From Defluviicoccus sp. (lineage in GTDB: Bacteria; Pseudomonadota; Alphaproteobacteria; MPNO01): DNA of 9,522 nucleotides. Below are positions 1 through 6,925 of the stretch, in pieces (within the stretch, counting starts at the first letter, position 1; the number at the start of each line of letters is the position of its first letter). The stretch spans positions 1-9,522 of the forward strand of contig JAPPHW010000039.1 of NCBI GenBank assembly GCA_028820945.1, written 5' to 3'. The notes beneath the pieces are model-generated. The model did not search any database, was not told the DNA's origin, and was given only the letters and a program-made list of their open reading frames with translations. The translations under genes were made by a program, and so were the position numbers.

Positions 1-1
1 G

Positions 2-1918
2 GATCGCCTCGACGGCGTTCTTCAGCAGGTTCGAGAGCGCGCGCGCCACAAGCCCCTCGTCGCATTTCACCACCAGCGGATCGGCCGGCGTCTTCGCCTC
101 GAATGTTATCTCGGGATGAGCCTCTCTGTAGAGCGCCAGTTCGATACGGCACAGCTCGCCGATGTCGTTCGCCCCGAGGACGGCGGCCGGCATCCGCGCG
201 AAGTCGGAGAACTCATCCACCATCCTTCCTATGTTTCCGACGTGGCGGATGATGGTTTCGGTGTAGTCGTCAAAGGACTTCGGATCGCTCTCGATCTCGT
301 CGAGATATTTCCTGCGCAGCCGCTCGGCGGACAACTGGATCGGAGTCAGCGGATTCTTGATCTCATGGGCGATACGGCGCGCGACGTCCGACCAGGCGGC
401 TTTTCTCTGGGCGGCGAGCAGTTCGGTGATGTCGTTGAAAGTGACCACGAATCCGACGATGGCGTCGTCCTTCAGGTCCGCGGTAACCCGGACGAACAGG
501 ATTCTGGTGCCGTCGTCGCGCTTCAGCTCGATTTCGGACTCCGCCGTTCCATCCGATCGGACCCTGGCCTTCGCAAGCAGCGCGCTCATGCCCGGCACCA
601 GCAACGCAAGAGGTTCGCCCAGATGCCCATCGAGGTCCTGGGACAGCAGATCGGAAGCGAGCCTGTTGGCGACGTTAATGCGCCCGGAACGGTCGAGCCC
701 CACCACCCCGGCGGAGACGCCGGACAGCACGGTCTCGATGAAATGACGCCTCGCGTCGAGTTGGCCGTTGGCCTCGAGAAGTTCGTCGCGCTGCGTTTCG
801 AGTTGGTCGGTCATCCGGTTGAAGGCGTTGGTCAGCGAGCCGATTTCGTCGCGCTCCCCGCTTTCCTCCACCCGGGTCGACAAGTCGCCGCCACGCACGC
901 GTTCCGCCGCCGCCGCGAGGGCCGTCACGGGTCCCGCCAGCCGGGTGGCGAAGGTCAGGCCGGCCCACGTCGCGGCCATGAGCAGGAGCAGCGCCACGAG
1001 TACGAACATCATCGCGAAAGTGATTTCGAAAGTATGCCGTTGACCTTCGAGCGATTGGTATTCGGCGACCGCTTTCCTGGTTCGGGCGATGTGGTCCAGC
1101 ACCCTGGGTTCGACGAAACGGCTGATGTAGAGAAATGCGTTGATCGCGCCGTCGAGCTTGACGATGGCGCGCATCCGGTCTTCCGTTCCGCTGGCGAGTA
1201 CCACCAGCTCGCCGCGCCGCACCTTCTCCATTGCCGGAGGCGGGAGGGGCGCGAGGTCGAGCACGAAGCTCAGGCTCCAGCGGGCGATTACCCGTCCGGT
1301 CCCGTCGAAAACGTAAGCTTCGCTCAGATTCCGCAGCAGGCCCTGCGCCGCCATCATTTCGTTGAATTTGGCCGGGTCGGCCCATAGCCGGGGCGCGGCG
1401 CGGTTGACATCCCGCGCGATCGCCAGGATGTCGCCCCGGATCACCTTCTGGTGCTCGCGCAGATAGGATTCCGCCACGATCGAGGCCTCGTCCAGCGCGG
1501 TCTGAACCCGGTCGCTGAACCAGGCCTGGACGCCCAGGCTGAAGAAGACCGCGGAGAAGACGGAGACGATGATCGCCGGGGCAAGCGCGATCAGGCTGAA
1601 CCAGAGAACGAGCCGGCTGTGCAGTTTCGAGCCGGGGGAGCCTCGCCTGCGCGCAATCCAGATACGGGCTACGCGGCCGGCGACGATCGCTCCCAGCGCG
1701 AGAAACAGCACCAGATCGACATTGAGCAAGATGAGCAGCGCCCGGGGATCGGCGAAAATCGGCAGCGAACCCGTAAGCGCGGCGTATGTTACCAGTGCGG
1801 AACCGAGCGAAGCCACGGCGAGAATTACCGCAACCCGTCGCCCGATCCGGTACCGACCCGCCCATTCGACGAGCCGCACGGCCCCGGGCGCGTCCAGTGC
1901 CGCCGATCTGTCCGCCAT
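2..1918 (-). CDS. ntrY: NtrY-type membrane sensor histidine kinase, C-terminus cut by window edge
   Basis: Sensor kinase of the NtrY/NtrX two-component system, linked in alphaproteobacteria to nitrogen and redox/respiratory control. The frame is open for 639 codons from ATG 1918 to the left edge. Predicted membrane helices lie at about residues 29-48, 60-80, 103-129 and 301-323, leaving a region of about 170 residues between the third and fourth that is probably periplasmic. A HAMP domain follows (about 325-380), then a PAS domain (about 392-500), then the dimerisation/phosphoacceptor helix with RRIAHEIKNPLTPIQLSAERL-type H-box, phosphoacceptor His518. The visible part ends in the N-box (ALSNLLKNAVEAI, Asn630 and Asn634), so most of the ATP-binding domain, about 100 residues or more, lies outside. 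The start is fixed by an in-frame TAA a few codons upstream; the ribosome site is weak. It lies 56 bases after the ntrC-like gene, probably in the same transcript. ntrX would be expected just beyond the left edge but cannot be seen. Confidence 0.93.
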   Translation of the reverse strand, partial: MADRSAALDAPGAVRLVEWAGRYRIGRRVAVILAVASLGSALVTYAALTGSLPIFADPRALLILLNVDLVLFLALGAIVAGRVARIWIARRRGSPGSKLHSRLVLWFSLIALAPAIIVSVFSAVFFSLGVQAWFSDRVQTALDEASIVAESYLREHQKVIRGDILAIARDVNRAAPRLWADPAKFNEMMAAQGLLRNLSEAYVFDGTGRVIARWSLSFVLDLAPLPPPAMEKVRRGELVVLASGTEDRMRAIVKLDGAINAFLYISRFVEPRVLDHIARTRKAVAEYQSLEGQRHTFEITFAMMFVLVALLLLMAATWAGLTFATRLAGPVTALAAAAERVRGGDLSTRVEESGERDEIGSLTNAFNRMTDQLETQRDELLEANGQLDARRHFIETVLSGVSAGVVGLDRSGRINVANRLASDLLSQDLDGHLGEPLALLVPGMSALLAKARVRSDGTAESEIELKRDDGTRILFVRVTADLKDDAIVGFVVTFNDITELLAAQRKAAWSDVARRIAHEIKNPLTPIQLSAERLRRKYLDEIESDPKSFDDYTETIIRHVGNIGRMVDEFSDFARMPAAVLGANDIGELCRIELALYREAHPEITFEAKTPADPLVVKCDEGLVARALSNLLKNAVEAI

Positions 1919-1930
1919 CTCGTGTCGAAC

Positions 1931-1966
1931 CGGTTAACCGCTCCTGCCGGGCATCGTGTTCCCGGC
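1931..1966. other. Short palindrome and hairpin in the ntrC-like/ntrY gap
   Basis: The 56-base gap between the ntrC-like stop and the ntrY start holds a perfect 10-base palindrome, CGGTTAACCG, at 1931-1940. Beside it is an inverted repeat with GCCGGG at 1946-1951 and CCCGGC at 1961-1966, a 6-base stem with a 9-base loop. There is no T run on the minus-strand side, so it does not look like a Rho-independent terminator. It could be a processing or attenuation hairpin, or chance in GC-rich DNA. Confidence 0.3.
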
Positions 1967-1974
1967 GGGCCGCG

Positions 1975-2580
1975 TCATCTTATGCCCCGCACGATGTCGA
2001 TGTCGAGTTCGCGGATCTTCTTCCTGAGCGTGTTGCGGTTGAGCCCGAGCAGCGTGGCAGCCTTCAGCTGGTTGCCCCGCGTCGCGCCCAGCGCGTGGGT
2101 GATCAGGGACCTTTCGACTTCGCGCAGGACCCGGCCGTGCAGCCCGGGTCCCGGAAGGCCGGGGGCATGAGCTTGGAAGTAGCGTGCCAAATGCGCTCCG
2201 ACCGCGCGCGACAGGCTGTCCCGGTCGACGCTAGAGCCTGCCTCCACGCCGTCGAAAGCGCGCTCGATTATGTCCAACAGGCCGTCGCCGTCGTCCGGCA
2301 GCGGGGCGTAGCGGGTCGGGATCGGGAACCGCGCGGGCTCCTGTCCTCCCAGAACGACGATCGGTATTCCCGGCCGGTTCTGCCGCACCGCGTCGGCGAT
2401 CCGGCGACCCTCGGCAGACAACATGTCTGCGTCCACCACAGCGATGTCGCCGTAGCCCGAGGCGAGCACGTGAAGCAGCGCGTCCGCCGTCGGAGCGAAC
2501 AAGAGCGCGTAGCCCGCCTCTTCCAGGACGCGCCGGGTACGATCGTCCGCGCTGGCCAACACCACCGAGGGAGGGTTCAT
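1975..2580 (-). CDS. NtrC-like protein lacking the AAA+ domain (receiver-like plus Fis-type HTH)
   Basis: 201 residues, against roughly 470-480 for a normal alphaproteobacterial NtrC. Residues 1-112 resemble a CheY-type receiver: strand VVLAS, acidic pair Asp12-Asp13 and candidate phosphoacceptor Asp50 (AVVDADM). The conserved Ser/Thr is Gly in VVLGGQ, and the conserved Lys of the usual LPKPF motif seems absent (PLPDD). After a short linker (about 113-120) the protein goes directly into the NtrC C-terminal region: [14 protein letters not shown], then [10 protein letters not shown], then the Fis-type helix-turn-helix [20 protein letters not shown] and the ending [12 protein letters not shown]. 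The Walker A, GAFTGA and Walker B segments of the sigma-54 activation domain are all missing. It therefore should bind DNA but cannot by itself drive sigma-54 open-complex formation (inference from family knowledge). Its ATG overlaps the dusB stop as ATGA, indicating translational coupling. It could be a repressor, a decoy, a sigma-70-type regulator or a decaying gene; the well-kept HTH argues against plain decay. Confidence 0.85.
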   Translation of the reverse strand: MNPPSVVLASADDRTRRVLEEAGYALLFAPTADALLHVLASGYGDIAVVDADMLSAEGRRIADAVRQNRPGIPIVVLGGQEPARFPIPTRYAPLPDDGDGLLDIIERAFDGVEAGSSVDRDSLSRAVGAHLARYFQAHAPGLPGPGLHGRVLREVERSLITHALGATRGNQLKAATLLGLNRNTLRKKIRELDIDIVRGIR

Positions 2581-3578
2581 GCCGCCATGGCGGTGGCGTC
2601 CGCCATCCCGAAAAACGCCGCGATCTCGGAACGTACTTCGTTCGGCTCGGATATCGAGTTAACGGTGCCGCGAAACGCCGCACCTCCGGGAAGCGATCTG
2701 GAGTACCACGCGAGATGCTTGCGCGCCATGCGGACGCCGGTCACCGACCCGTAATGCTCGATCATCGCATCGAAATGATCGAGCACGACGCCAGCGCGCC
2801 GCGCCGGCACCGGATCGGGCAGGCGCGTTCCGGAACGGAGCCAGGCGATCGCCTGCCTCGGGAACCATGGCCTGCCGCAGGCGCCGCGGCCGATCATCAC
2901 CCCGTCCGCGTTCGAAGCGGTCAACGCGGTCCACGCATCCTCGAGGGTGACGATATCTCCGTTGACGATTACCGGGATCGACACACTGGCTTTCACTCTG
3001 GAAACGAACCGCCAATCCGCGTTTCCCGTGTAGAGCTGGGTTCGCGTTCGTCCGTGGACCGTGATCATCCGGATTCCGCAATCCTCTGCGATGGCGGCGA
3101 GAGTTGGCGCGTTGAGGTTATCGTCGTCCCATCCCGTCCGCATCTTGAGGGTTACGGGAAGGTCGACGGCGGCCACCACCGCGCGGAGGATGCGCGCCGC
3201 ATGGATCTCGTCCCGCATCAGGGCGGAGCCGCACATCTTTCTGACGACCTTCTTCACCGGGCAGCCCATGTTGATGTCGACGACGGCGGCGCCTCGGTCC
3301 GCGGCGATGCGGGCGGCCTCGGCCATGACCTCGGGCTCGTGGCCCACCAACTGCACCGCCATCGGAAACTCCTCGGCGCAGTCGGTGGCGATCTTGAGCG
3401 ATCCCTTTGCCTGCCGGACCATCGCGTCGCTCGCGATCATCTCCGAGAACACCATCCCGGCGCCCCAGCTCTTGACCAGGCGGCGGAACGGCAGGTCGCT
3501 GACGCCCGACATCGGCGCAAGGAATACCGGGTCGGCAATCTCGACCGGGCCGATTTCGATCGGAGCGAAGGCGGACAT
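2577..3578 (-). CDS. dusB: tRNA-dihydrouridine synthase B (NifR3 family)
   Basis: FMN-dependent enzyme that uses NADPH to reduce uridines in the tRNA D-loop. With the start at ATG 3578 it has 333 residues, normal for the family. Visible family motifs are [13 protein letters not shown] near the N-terminus (flavin-binding barrel entrance), [11 protein letters not shown] with the catalytic cysteine, [31 protein letters not shown] and [13 protein letters not shown] (phosphate-binding turn). The frame stays open upstream for another 28 codons, but those residues look unlike the family. ATG 3578 begins the conserved [10 protein letters not shown] segment and has GAGG about 6 bases upstream, so I prefer it. 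The gene is first in the minus-strand unit and overlaps the ntrC-like gene by ATGA. In alphaproteobacteria dusB (nifR3) usually heads the ntrBC operon. Here ntrB is missing from its expected place. Confidence 0.95.
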   Translation of the reverse strand: MSAFAPIEIGPVEIADPVFLAPMSGVSDLPFRRLVKSWGAGMVFSEMIASDAMVRQAKGSLKIATDCAEEFPMAVQLVGHEPEVMAEAARIAADRGAAVVDINMGCPVKKVVRKMCGSALMRDEIHAARILRAVVAAVDLPVTLKMRTGWDDDNLNAPTLAAIAEDCGIRMITVHGRTRTQLYTGNADWRFVSRVKASVSIPVIVNGDIVTLEDAWTALTASNADGVMIGRGACGRPWFPRQAIAWLRSGTRLPDPVPARRAGVVLDHFDAMIEHYGSVTGVRMARKHLAWYSRSLPGGAAFRGTVNSISEPNEVRSEIAAFFGMADATAMAA

Positions 3579-3709
3579 GGAGCCTCGAACGGCGAAGACG
3601 GAGAGCACTATATCACCCCCTCGAATAATGAACATTGCGGCGGGCGAAGGCGTCCTTGGCAATCGATTCCGAGGCGATTAGGGTCTCGGCGCAACGGCAC
3701 GGGTACGAT
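3579..3709. promoter_or_regulatory. Divergent dusB/ispDF intergenic region
   Basis: This 131-base spacer separates the two divergent units and must hold the promoter of the dusB/ntrC-like/ntrY unit, and probably that of ispDF. On the minus strand TATAGT at 3612-3607 is a good -10 candidate, five of six bases matching TATAAT, about 28 bases before the dusB ATG. No convincing -35 box lies at the usual spacing. I see no sigma-54 -24/-12 element and no NtrC-type GCAC...GTGC site. On the plus strand the ispDF promoter is not clear. Confidence 0.35.
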
Positions 3710-4876
3710 ATGTCGGGCTGCATCGCTCTCATCCTCGCCGGCGGGCGCGGCACGCGTCTCGGCGCGGAACTTCCCAAGCAATATCTGCCTCTCGGAGATC
3801 GCGCCGTCTTGCGCCATGCCGCGTGCAGTTTCGCCGATCATCCGGGCATCGACGACGTTCGGGTCGTGATCGGTGCGGAAGACCGGGAACGCTGCGACGC
3901 CGCTCTCGCGGGTCTCGGCTTGCTGGAGCCGGTTACCGGCGGGCCCAGCCGCCAGGAGTCGGCGCGTCTCGGTCTGGAAAGCCTGGTCTCCATCGCGCCG
4001 GACACCGTGCTCATCCACGACGCGGCCCGTCCGTTCGTCGACTCCGGCACGATCGCCCGCACGCTGGCGGCGCTCGACTCCCATCCGGCCGCGCTGCCTG
4101 CCGTACCCGTCAGCGACACGCTGAAACGGGAACGGATCGGCGACGGAGGGCCCATGGTCGGCGAGACGGTGGAGCGGACCGGGCTGTGGCGCGCGCAGAC
4201 GCCGCAGGGATTTCGTTTCGCGGGGATTCTGGCGGCCCATCGCGGCGCTGCCGGCCTCGCGTTGACCGACGACGCGGCCGTTGCCGAACATGCCGGTCTC
4301 GACGTAGCGCTGGTTTTGGGTAACGAGGAGAACGTCAAGATCACCACCGAAGAAGATCTCGACCGCGCACGACGTCGGCTGGCGCGCGGGCAATTCGAAC
4401 TCAGGACCGGCACCGGGTTCGATGTCCACGGCTTCGGCGAGGGACGCGCCGTCACGCTCTGCGGCGTGGAGATCCCGCACGATCGGGCGCTGGCGGGACA
4501 TTCCGACGCGGATGTCGGAATGCACGCGATTACCGACGCCCTTCTCGGTGCGATCGCGGAAGGCGATATCGGCATCCATTTCCCGCCATCCGACCCGCGC
4601 TGGCGCGACGAGCCCTCAAGGACTTTCCTCTGCCACGCGGCCGATCTGGTAAGCCGGCGTGGAGGTTCGATCGTCAATCTGGACCTGACCCTGATCTGCG
4701 AACGGCCGAGGATCGCGCCCCATCGCGACTCCATGATCCGCTGTATCGCCGAAATGCTGGGACTCGAGCCCGGCCGGGTCAGCATCAAGGCGACCACGAC
4801 CGAAGGGCTGGGGTTCGCCGGGCGCGGCGAAGGGATTGCCGCGCAGGCCGTGGCGACCGTTCGCCTCCCCTTCTGA
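3710..4876 (+). CDS. ispDF: Bifunctional IspD/IspF of the MEP isoprenoid pathway
   Basis: Fusion of two enzymes of the non-mevalonate (MEP) pathway. IspD (2-C-methyl-D-erythritol 4-phosphate cytidylyltransferase) occupies about residues 1-228. IspF (2-C-methyl-D-erythritol 2,4-cyclodiphosphate synthase) occupies about 232-388. IspD signatures are ALILAGGRGTRLG with PKQY after it (CTP-binding loop), VLIHDAARPFV around residues 100-110, TPQGFRF and NVKITTEEDL. IspF signatures are GTGFDVHGFGEG with metal ligands Asp238 and His240, AGHSDADV with His264, GDIGIHFPPSD, and KATTTEGLGFAGRGEGIAA near the end. The 388-residue length is typical of the fused alphaproteobacterial form. ATG 3710 is chosen because the fold starts a few residues later; the open frame reaches further upstream to non-ATG codons with no family likeness. 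The Shine-Dalgarno is poor. It leads the plus-strand cluster. Confidence 0.96.
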   Translation: MSGCIALILAGGRGTRLGAELPKQYLPLGDRAVLRHAACSFADHPGIDDVRVVIGAEDRERCDAALAGLGLLEPVTGGPSRQESARLGLESLVSIAPDTVLIHDAARPFVDSGTIARTLAALDSHPAALPAVPVSDTLKRERIGDGGPMVGETVERTGLWRAQTPQGFRFAGILAAHRGAAGLALTDDAAVAEHAGLDVALVLGNEENVKITTEEDLDRARRRLARGQFELRTGTGFDVHGFGEGRAVTLCGVEIPHDRALAGHSDADVGMHAITDALLGAIAEGDIGIHFPPSDPRWRDEPSRTFLCHAADLVSRRGGSIVNLDLTLICERPRIAPHRDSMIRCIAEMLGLEPGRVSIKATTTEGLGFAGRGEGIAAQAVATVRLPF

Positions 4877-4895
4877 AACGCCGGTGCCGGATTCC

Positions 4896-5381
4896 GTGGA
4901 CAGGCGTGCGCCCTACTCTCCTCCCTGGCGCGACGGGGCCACTTTCGTCGCCACGGTCGGCGGGACCGGATTGCTGCCCCATGCGCCAGGGACCTGGGGA
5001 TCGCTCGTGGCGCTTCCGGTAGCCTGGCTGATCCTCGACGGGCTCGGGCCGCTGGCCTTGTGCGTTGCCGCGATCCTCGTGTTCCTGCTCGGCTGGTGGG
5101 TCTCAACCCTCGTGCTGCGGCGCACCCGGGACGACGATCCCGGCCCCATCGTCATCGACGAGGTTGCCGGCCAGCTTACGGCCCTTGTCCCCGCGACGAC
5201 GGAATTGTGGCAGTTCGCGCTCGGCTTCGTGCTGTTCCGTATCGCCGATATCGTCAAGCCCTGGCCCGTTTCCTGGGCCGACCGGGACATCAATGGCGGG
5301 CTCGGCGTCATGGCGGACGATATCCTGGCGGGAATCTACGCATTGGCGGGACTTTTGGTTGTCCGGGAGTTGCTGGTTTGA
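4896..5381 (+). CDS. pgpA: Phosphatidylglycerophosphatase A
   Basis: Inner-membrane enzyme that removes the phosphate from phosphatidylglycerophosphate to give phosphatidylglycerol. Family motifs are plain: GGTGLLPHAPGTWGSL near the N-terminus, IVIDEVAGQ with the acidic metal-binding residues, FRIADIVKPWPVSW, and GGLGVMADDILAGIYA near the C-terminus. Hydrophobic segments such as the one running from GPLALCVAAILVF to LLGWWV fit several membrane helices. About 161 residues, normal for PgpA. The start is uncertain: there is no ATG, and candidates are GTG 4896 (weak GGA upstream, chosen), GTG 4884, or TTG 4836 inside ispDF. The end is certain. The gene follows ispDF by 19 bases and overlaps pncC as TTGA, so the three are probably co-transcribed. 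Confidence 0.92.
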   Translation: MDRRAPYSPPWRDGATFVATVGGTGLLPHAPGTWGSLVALPVAWLILDGLGPLALCVAAILVFLLGWWVSTLVLRRTRDDDPGPIVIDEVAGQLTALVPATTELWQFALGFVLFRIADIVKPWPVSWADRDINGGLGVMADDILAGIYALAGLLVVRELLV

Positions 5382-5863
5382 ACGATGAAATCCTTCGCAC
5401 GTCCGAGGCGCTGCTCCAGCGTTGCCGATCGGCGGATCTGACGGTGGCGACGGTGGAATCCTGCACCGGCGGACTTCTGGCCGGCGCGCTCACCGCGATA
5501 GCCGGCTCCTCCGATGTCGTCGAACGCGGGTTGGTGACCTACACCAACGAGGCCAAGACCGAGCTTGCCTCCGTCCCTGCCCGCCTGATCGAGACCCATG
5601 GCGCTGTAAGCGAGCCGGTCGCCCGCGCGATGGCGGAGGGCGGGCTCGCCAACAGCCCCGCCGACATCGCCGTCGGGATCACCGGGGTCGCGGGACCCGG
5701 AGGCGGCACCGAGGCCAAGCCGGTCGGCCGCGTCCATATCGCCGCCGCCCGCCGGGGAGGAAAGACCGTCCACTGGCGCTACACGTTCTCCGGAGATCGG
5801 ACGGCGGTCCGCGAAGCATCGGTGCTGGCCGCGATGGGCCTTGTCGAACGTCTCCTGGGGTGA
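5378..5863 (+). CDS. pncC: Nicotinamide-nucleotide amidohydrolase (stand-alone CinA C-terminal domain)
   Basis: Hydrolyses nicotinamide mononucleotide to nicotinate mononucleotide in pyridine nucleotide salvage. It is the single-domain form of 161 residues, without the N-terminal MoaB/MogA-like domain of full-length CinA. Visible motifs: VESCTGGLLAGAL with the catalytic-site ESCTGG at 27-32, GLVTYTNEAKTEL, GAVSEPVARAMAEG, and GITGVAGPGGGTEAKPVG at 100-117. The start is TTG 5378: its T-G pair lies in the pgpA stop (TTGA overlap), a good GGGAG sits 8 bases upstream at 5365-5369, and residues MNDEILRTSEALL fit the family N-terminus. An earlier in-frame start would lie inside pgpA and add unrelated residues. 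The stop overlaps the GTG of the next gene as GTGA. Confidence 0.93.
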   Translation: MNDEILRTSEALLQRCRSADLTVATVESCTGGLLAGALTAIAGSSDVVERGLVTYTNEAKTELASVPARLIETHGAVSEPVARAMAEGGLANSPADIAVGITGVAGPGGGTEAKPVGRVHIAAARRGGKTVHWRYTFSGDRTAVREASVLAAMGLVERLLG

Positions 5864-6445
5864 CGCGCCGGCGCGTCATCGGCGTCGATTTTTCGGGCGC
5901 GCGGCAAGCGGGCGATCACATCTGGATCGCGGTCGGAACGCAGGAGACAGGCCGGCTGACGCTGGAGAGCTGTCGGCCGGCGCGGGAATTGCCGGGCGGT
6001 GCACGGGACCGCCATTCGGCGCTCGCGGCGCTCAGGGCGTTTCTGGCGGCCGAGAGGCGCGCCGCCGCCGGTATCGCTCAGGTGCTTCGGCCGCTTGTCG
6101 AAGCCGACGCCGCAAGGGTCGTCCCGATGCGGGCGCCGGCGTCCGGCAAGGTGCTGCTCGTCGAAACCTGCCCCCGCATCCCTTCTCAAGCGGCTCGATC
6201 TCTATAGGTCCTACAAGGGCCGTGGCGACGCTCTGAAGGACGCCCGCCGAAATCTTCTAAAGACGTTTGTATACAATGGACTATTGAACGAACCGGATAA
6301 TTTTCTTGCGGAAATAGAGATCGAAGAAACGGGCGGCGATGCGCTGGATTCGGTGCTGGCCGCGATCGCCGCGGCCAACCTGCCTCGTCTGCGCGGAGCC
6401 GCGCGGGATCCTGTCGATCGGATCGAAGGCAGGATTTATTTCTGA
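5860..6445 (+). pseudogene. Broken DUF429 (RNase H-like fold) gene: internal deletion plus +1 frameshift
   Basis: Remnant of a DUF429 family gene, whose function is not established. It starts at GTG 5860, overlapping the pncC stop. The N-terminal part has the typical RRVIGVDFSGARQAG...HIWIAVG, then CRPARELPGG and LAALRAFLA. At 6070-6075 (Gly-Ile) the reading jumps from the segment normally continuing as a GLDFPF-like motif to the much later GIAQVLRPLVEADAARVVPM segment. By memory of the family about 90 residues are missing, in frame. At 6171-6175 a run of five Cs replaces the four needed for ETCPAS; as written the frame ends at 6207 after 115 residues. Shifting by one base restores SLLKRLDLYRSYKGRG, then GGDALDSVLAAIA and a C-terminus EGRIYF ending at 6445. 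The total of 586 bases is 195 codons plus one base, fitting a single insertion. The last ten bases overlap the convergent COQ10-like gene. Confidence 0.8.
5861..5878. repeat. 18-base perfect palindrome at the pncC stop / next gene start
   Basis: TGACGCGCC is followed at once by its exact reverse complement, GGCGCGTCA, making an 18-base palindrome without a spacer. It begins on the pncC stop codon and covers codons 1-7 of the DUF429 remnant. With no loop it is a poor RNA hairpin; as DNA it has the symmetry of a dimeric regulator site. It may also be chance in GC-rich codons (MTRRRVI). Confidence 0.5.
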
Positions 6446-6921
6446 ACCGAAGGCGAGAGCCTGCCGCGGGCGCTGCCCCTCACCCGACTCCCGCGGCCGT
6501 AGAGGAAATCCGCCCGGCTCACGAACGCACCTACGCTGCGGCGGACGACCTCGTTGAACAGCGGGCCCATGACCTTGCGCAGCAGCAACGACCTGAATTC
6601 GAAGTCGATGGAGAAATCGATCTGGCAGCCCTCGCCTTTCGGGATGAATTTCCAGCAACTGTTCAGGTAGCGGAACGGCCCGTCGAGATAAACGATGTCG
6701 ATGCGCTCGACCGGATTCAGCGTCACCCGGGACCTGAAGCTTTCGCTCACCATCTTGAAGCCGACCTCGAGGTCGGCATGGAGCACGTTTCCGTCGCGCT
6801 TAACGATCCTGCAATCGGTGCACCAGGGCAGGAAGGACGGATAGCTCTCCACATCCGCCACCAGGCCGAAAATCTGGCTGGGTTCGTATGCGGCGTAACG
6901 GACTTCCGCGTGACTCGGCAT
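6436..6921 (-). CDS. COQ10/RatA-type START-domain protein, probable ubiquinone-binding
   Basis: Small START/SRPBCC-fold protein of 161 residues. The family includes yeast Coq10, which binds coenzyme Q and supports its function in respiration, and E. coli RatA. The N-terminus MPSHAEVRYAAYEPSQIFGLVADVESYPSFLPWCTDCRI is highly typical: the AxVPxSPEQMFDLVADVExYPxFLPWC pattern of this family. A beta-rich middle (LHADLEVGFKMVSESFRSRVTL), then YLDGPFRYLNSCWKF, and a long C-terminal helix (LRKVMGPLFNEVVRRSVGAFVSRADFLYG) complete the fold. The last 20 residues are basic and not conserved. The ATG is four bases after the lipA stop, so it is co-transcribed with lpd and lipA, an association common in alphaproteobacteria. 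A quinone role is inferred from family and context. Confidence 0.88.
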   Translation of the reverse strand: MPSHAEVRYAAYEPSQIFGLVADVESYPSFLPWCTDCRIVKRDGNVLHADLEVGFKMVSESFRSRVTLNPVERIDIVYLDGPFRYLNSCWKFIPKGEGCQIDFSIDFEFRSLLLRKVMGPLFNEVVRRSVGAFVSRADFLYGRGSRVRGSARGRLSPSVQK

Positions 6922-6925
6922 GGCG

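Noticed and set aside
116..1387. Long plus-strand open frame of 423 codons
   Set aside because: It is antisense to ntrY, whose translation shows clear HAMP, PAS and H-box motifs; the plus-strand product shows no recognisable motif and is rich in Arg, Gly and His as expected of a shadow frame in GC-rich DNA.
675..1865. Minus-strand open frame of 396 codons in another frame of ntrY
   Set aside because: Same strand as ntrY but out of frame; the product is Arg/Gly/Pro-rich without domains.
1975..2580. Reading the short ntrC-like gene as a Fis protein
   Set aside because: The C-terminus [20 protein letters not shown] with DIDIVRG ending is the NtrC type, it sits in the ntr locus, and an N-terminal receiver-like domain is present.
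1786..2754. Plus-strand open frame of 322 codons
   Set aside because: Antisense to the ntrC-like gene and parts of its neighbours, with shadow-type composition and no motif.
3579..3662. N-terminal extension of dusB by 28 codons
   Set aside because: The extra residues do not resemble the family, would cover the only promoter-like -10 box, and ATG 3578 has a better ribosome site.
3838..5106. Minus-strand open frame of 422 codons
   Set aside because: Antisense to ispDF and pgpA, both with full sets of family motifs; the product is Arg/Ser-rich low-complexity.
5860..6445. Programmed frameshift producing a full DUF429 protein
   Set aside because: Only a five-C run is present, with no stop-codon slip site of a known type, and the gene also lacks a large conserved core segment.
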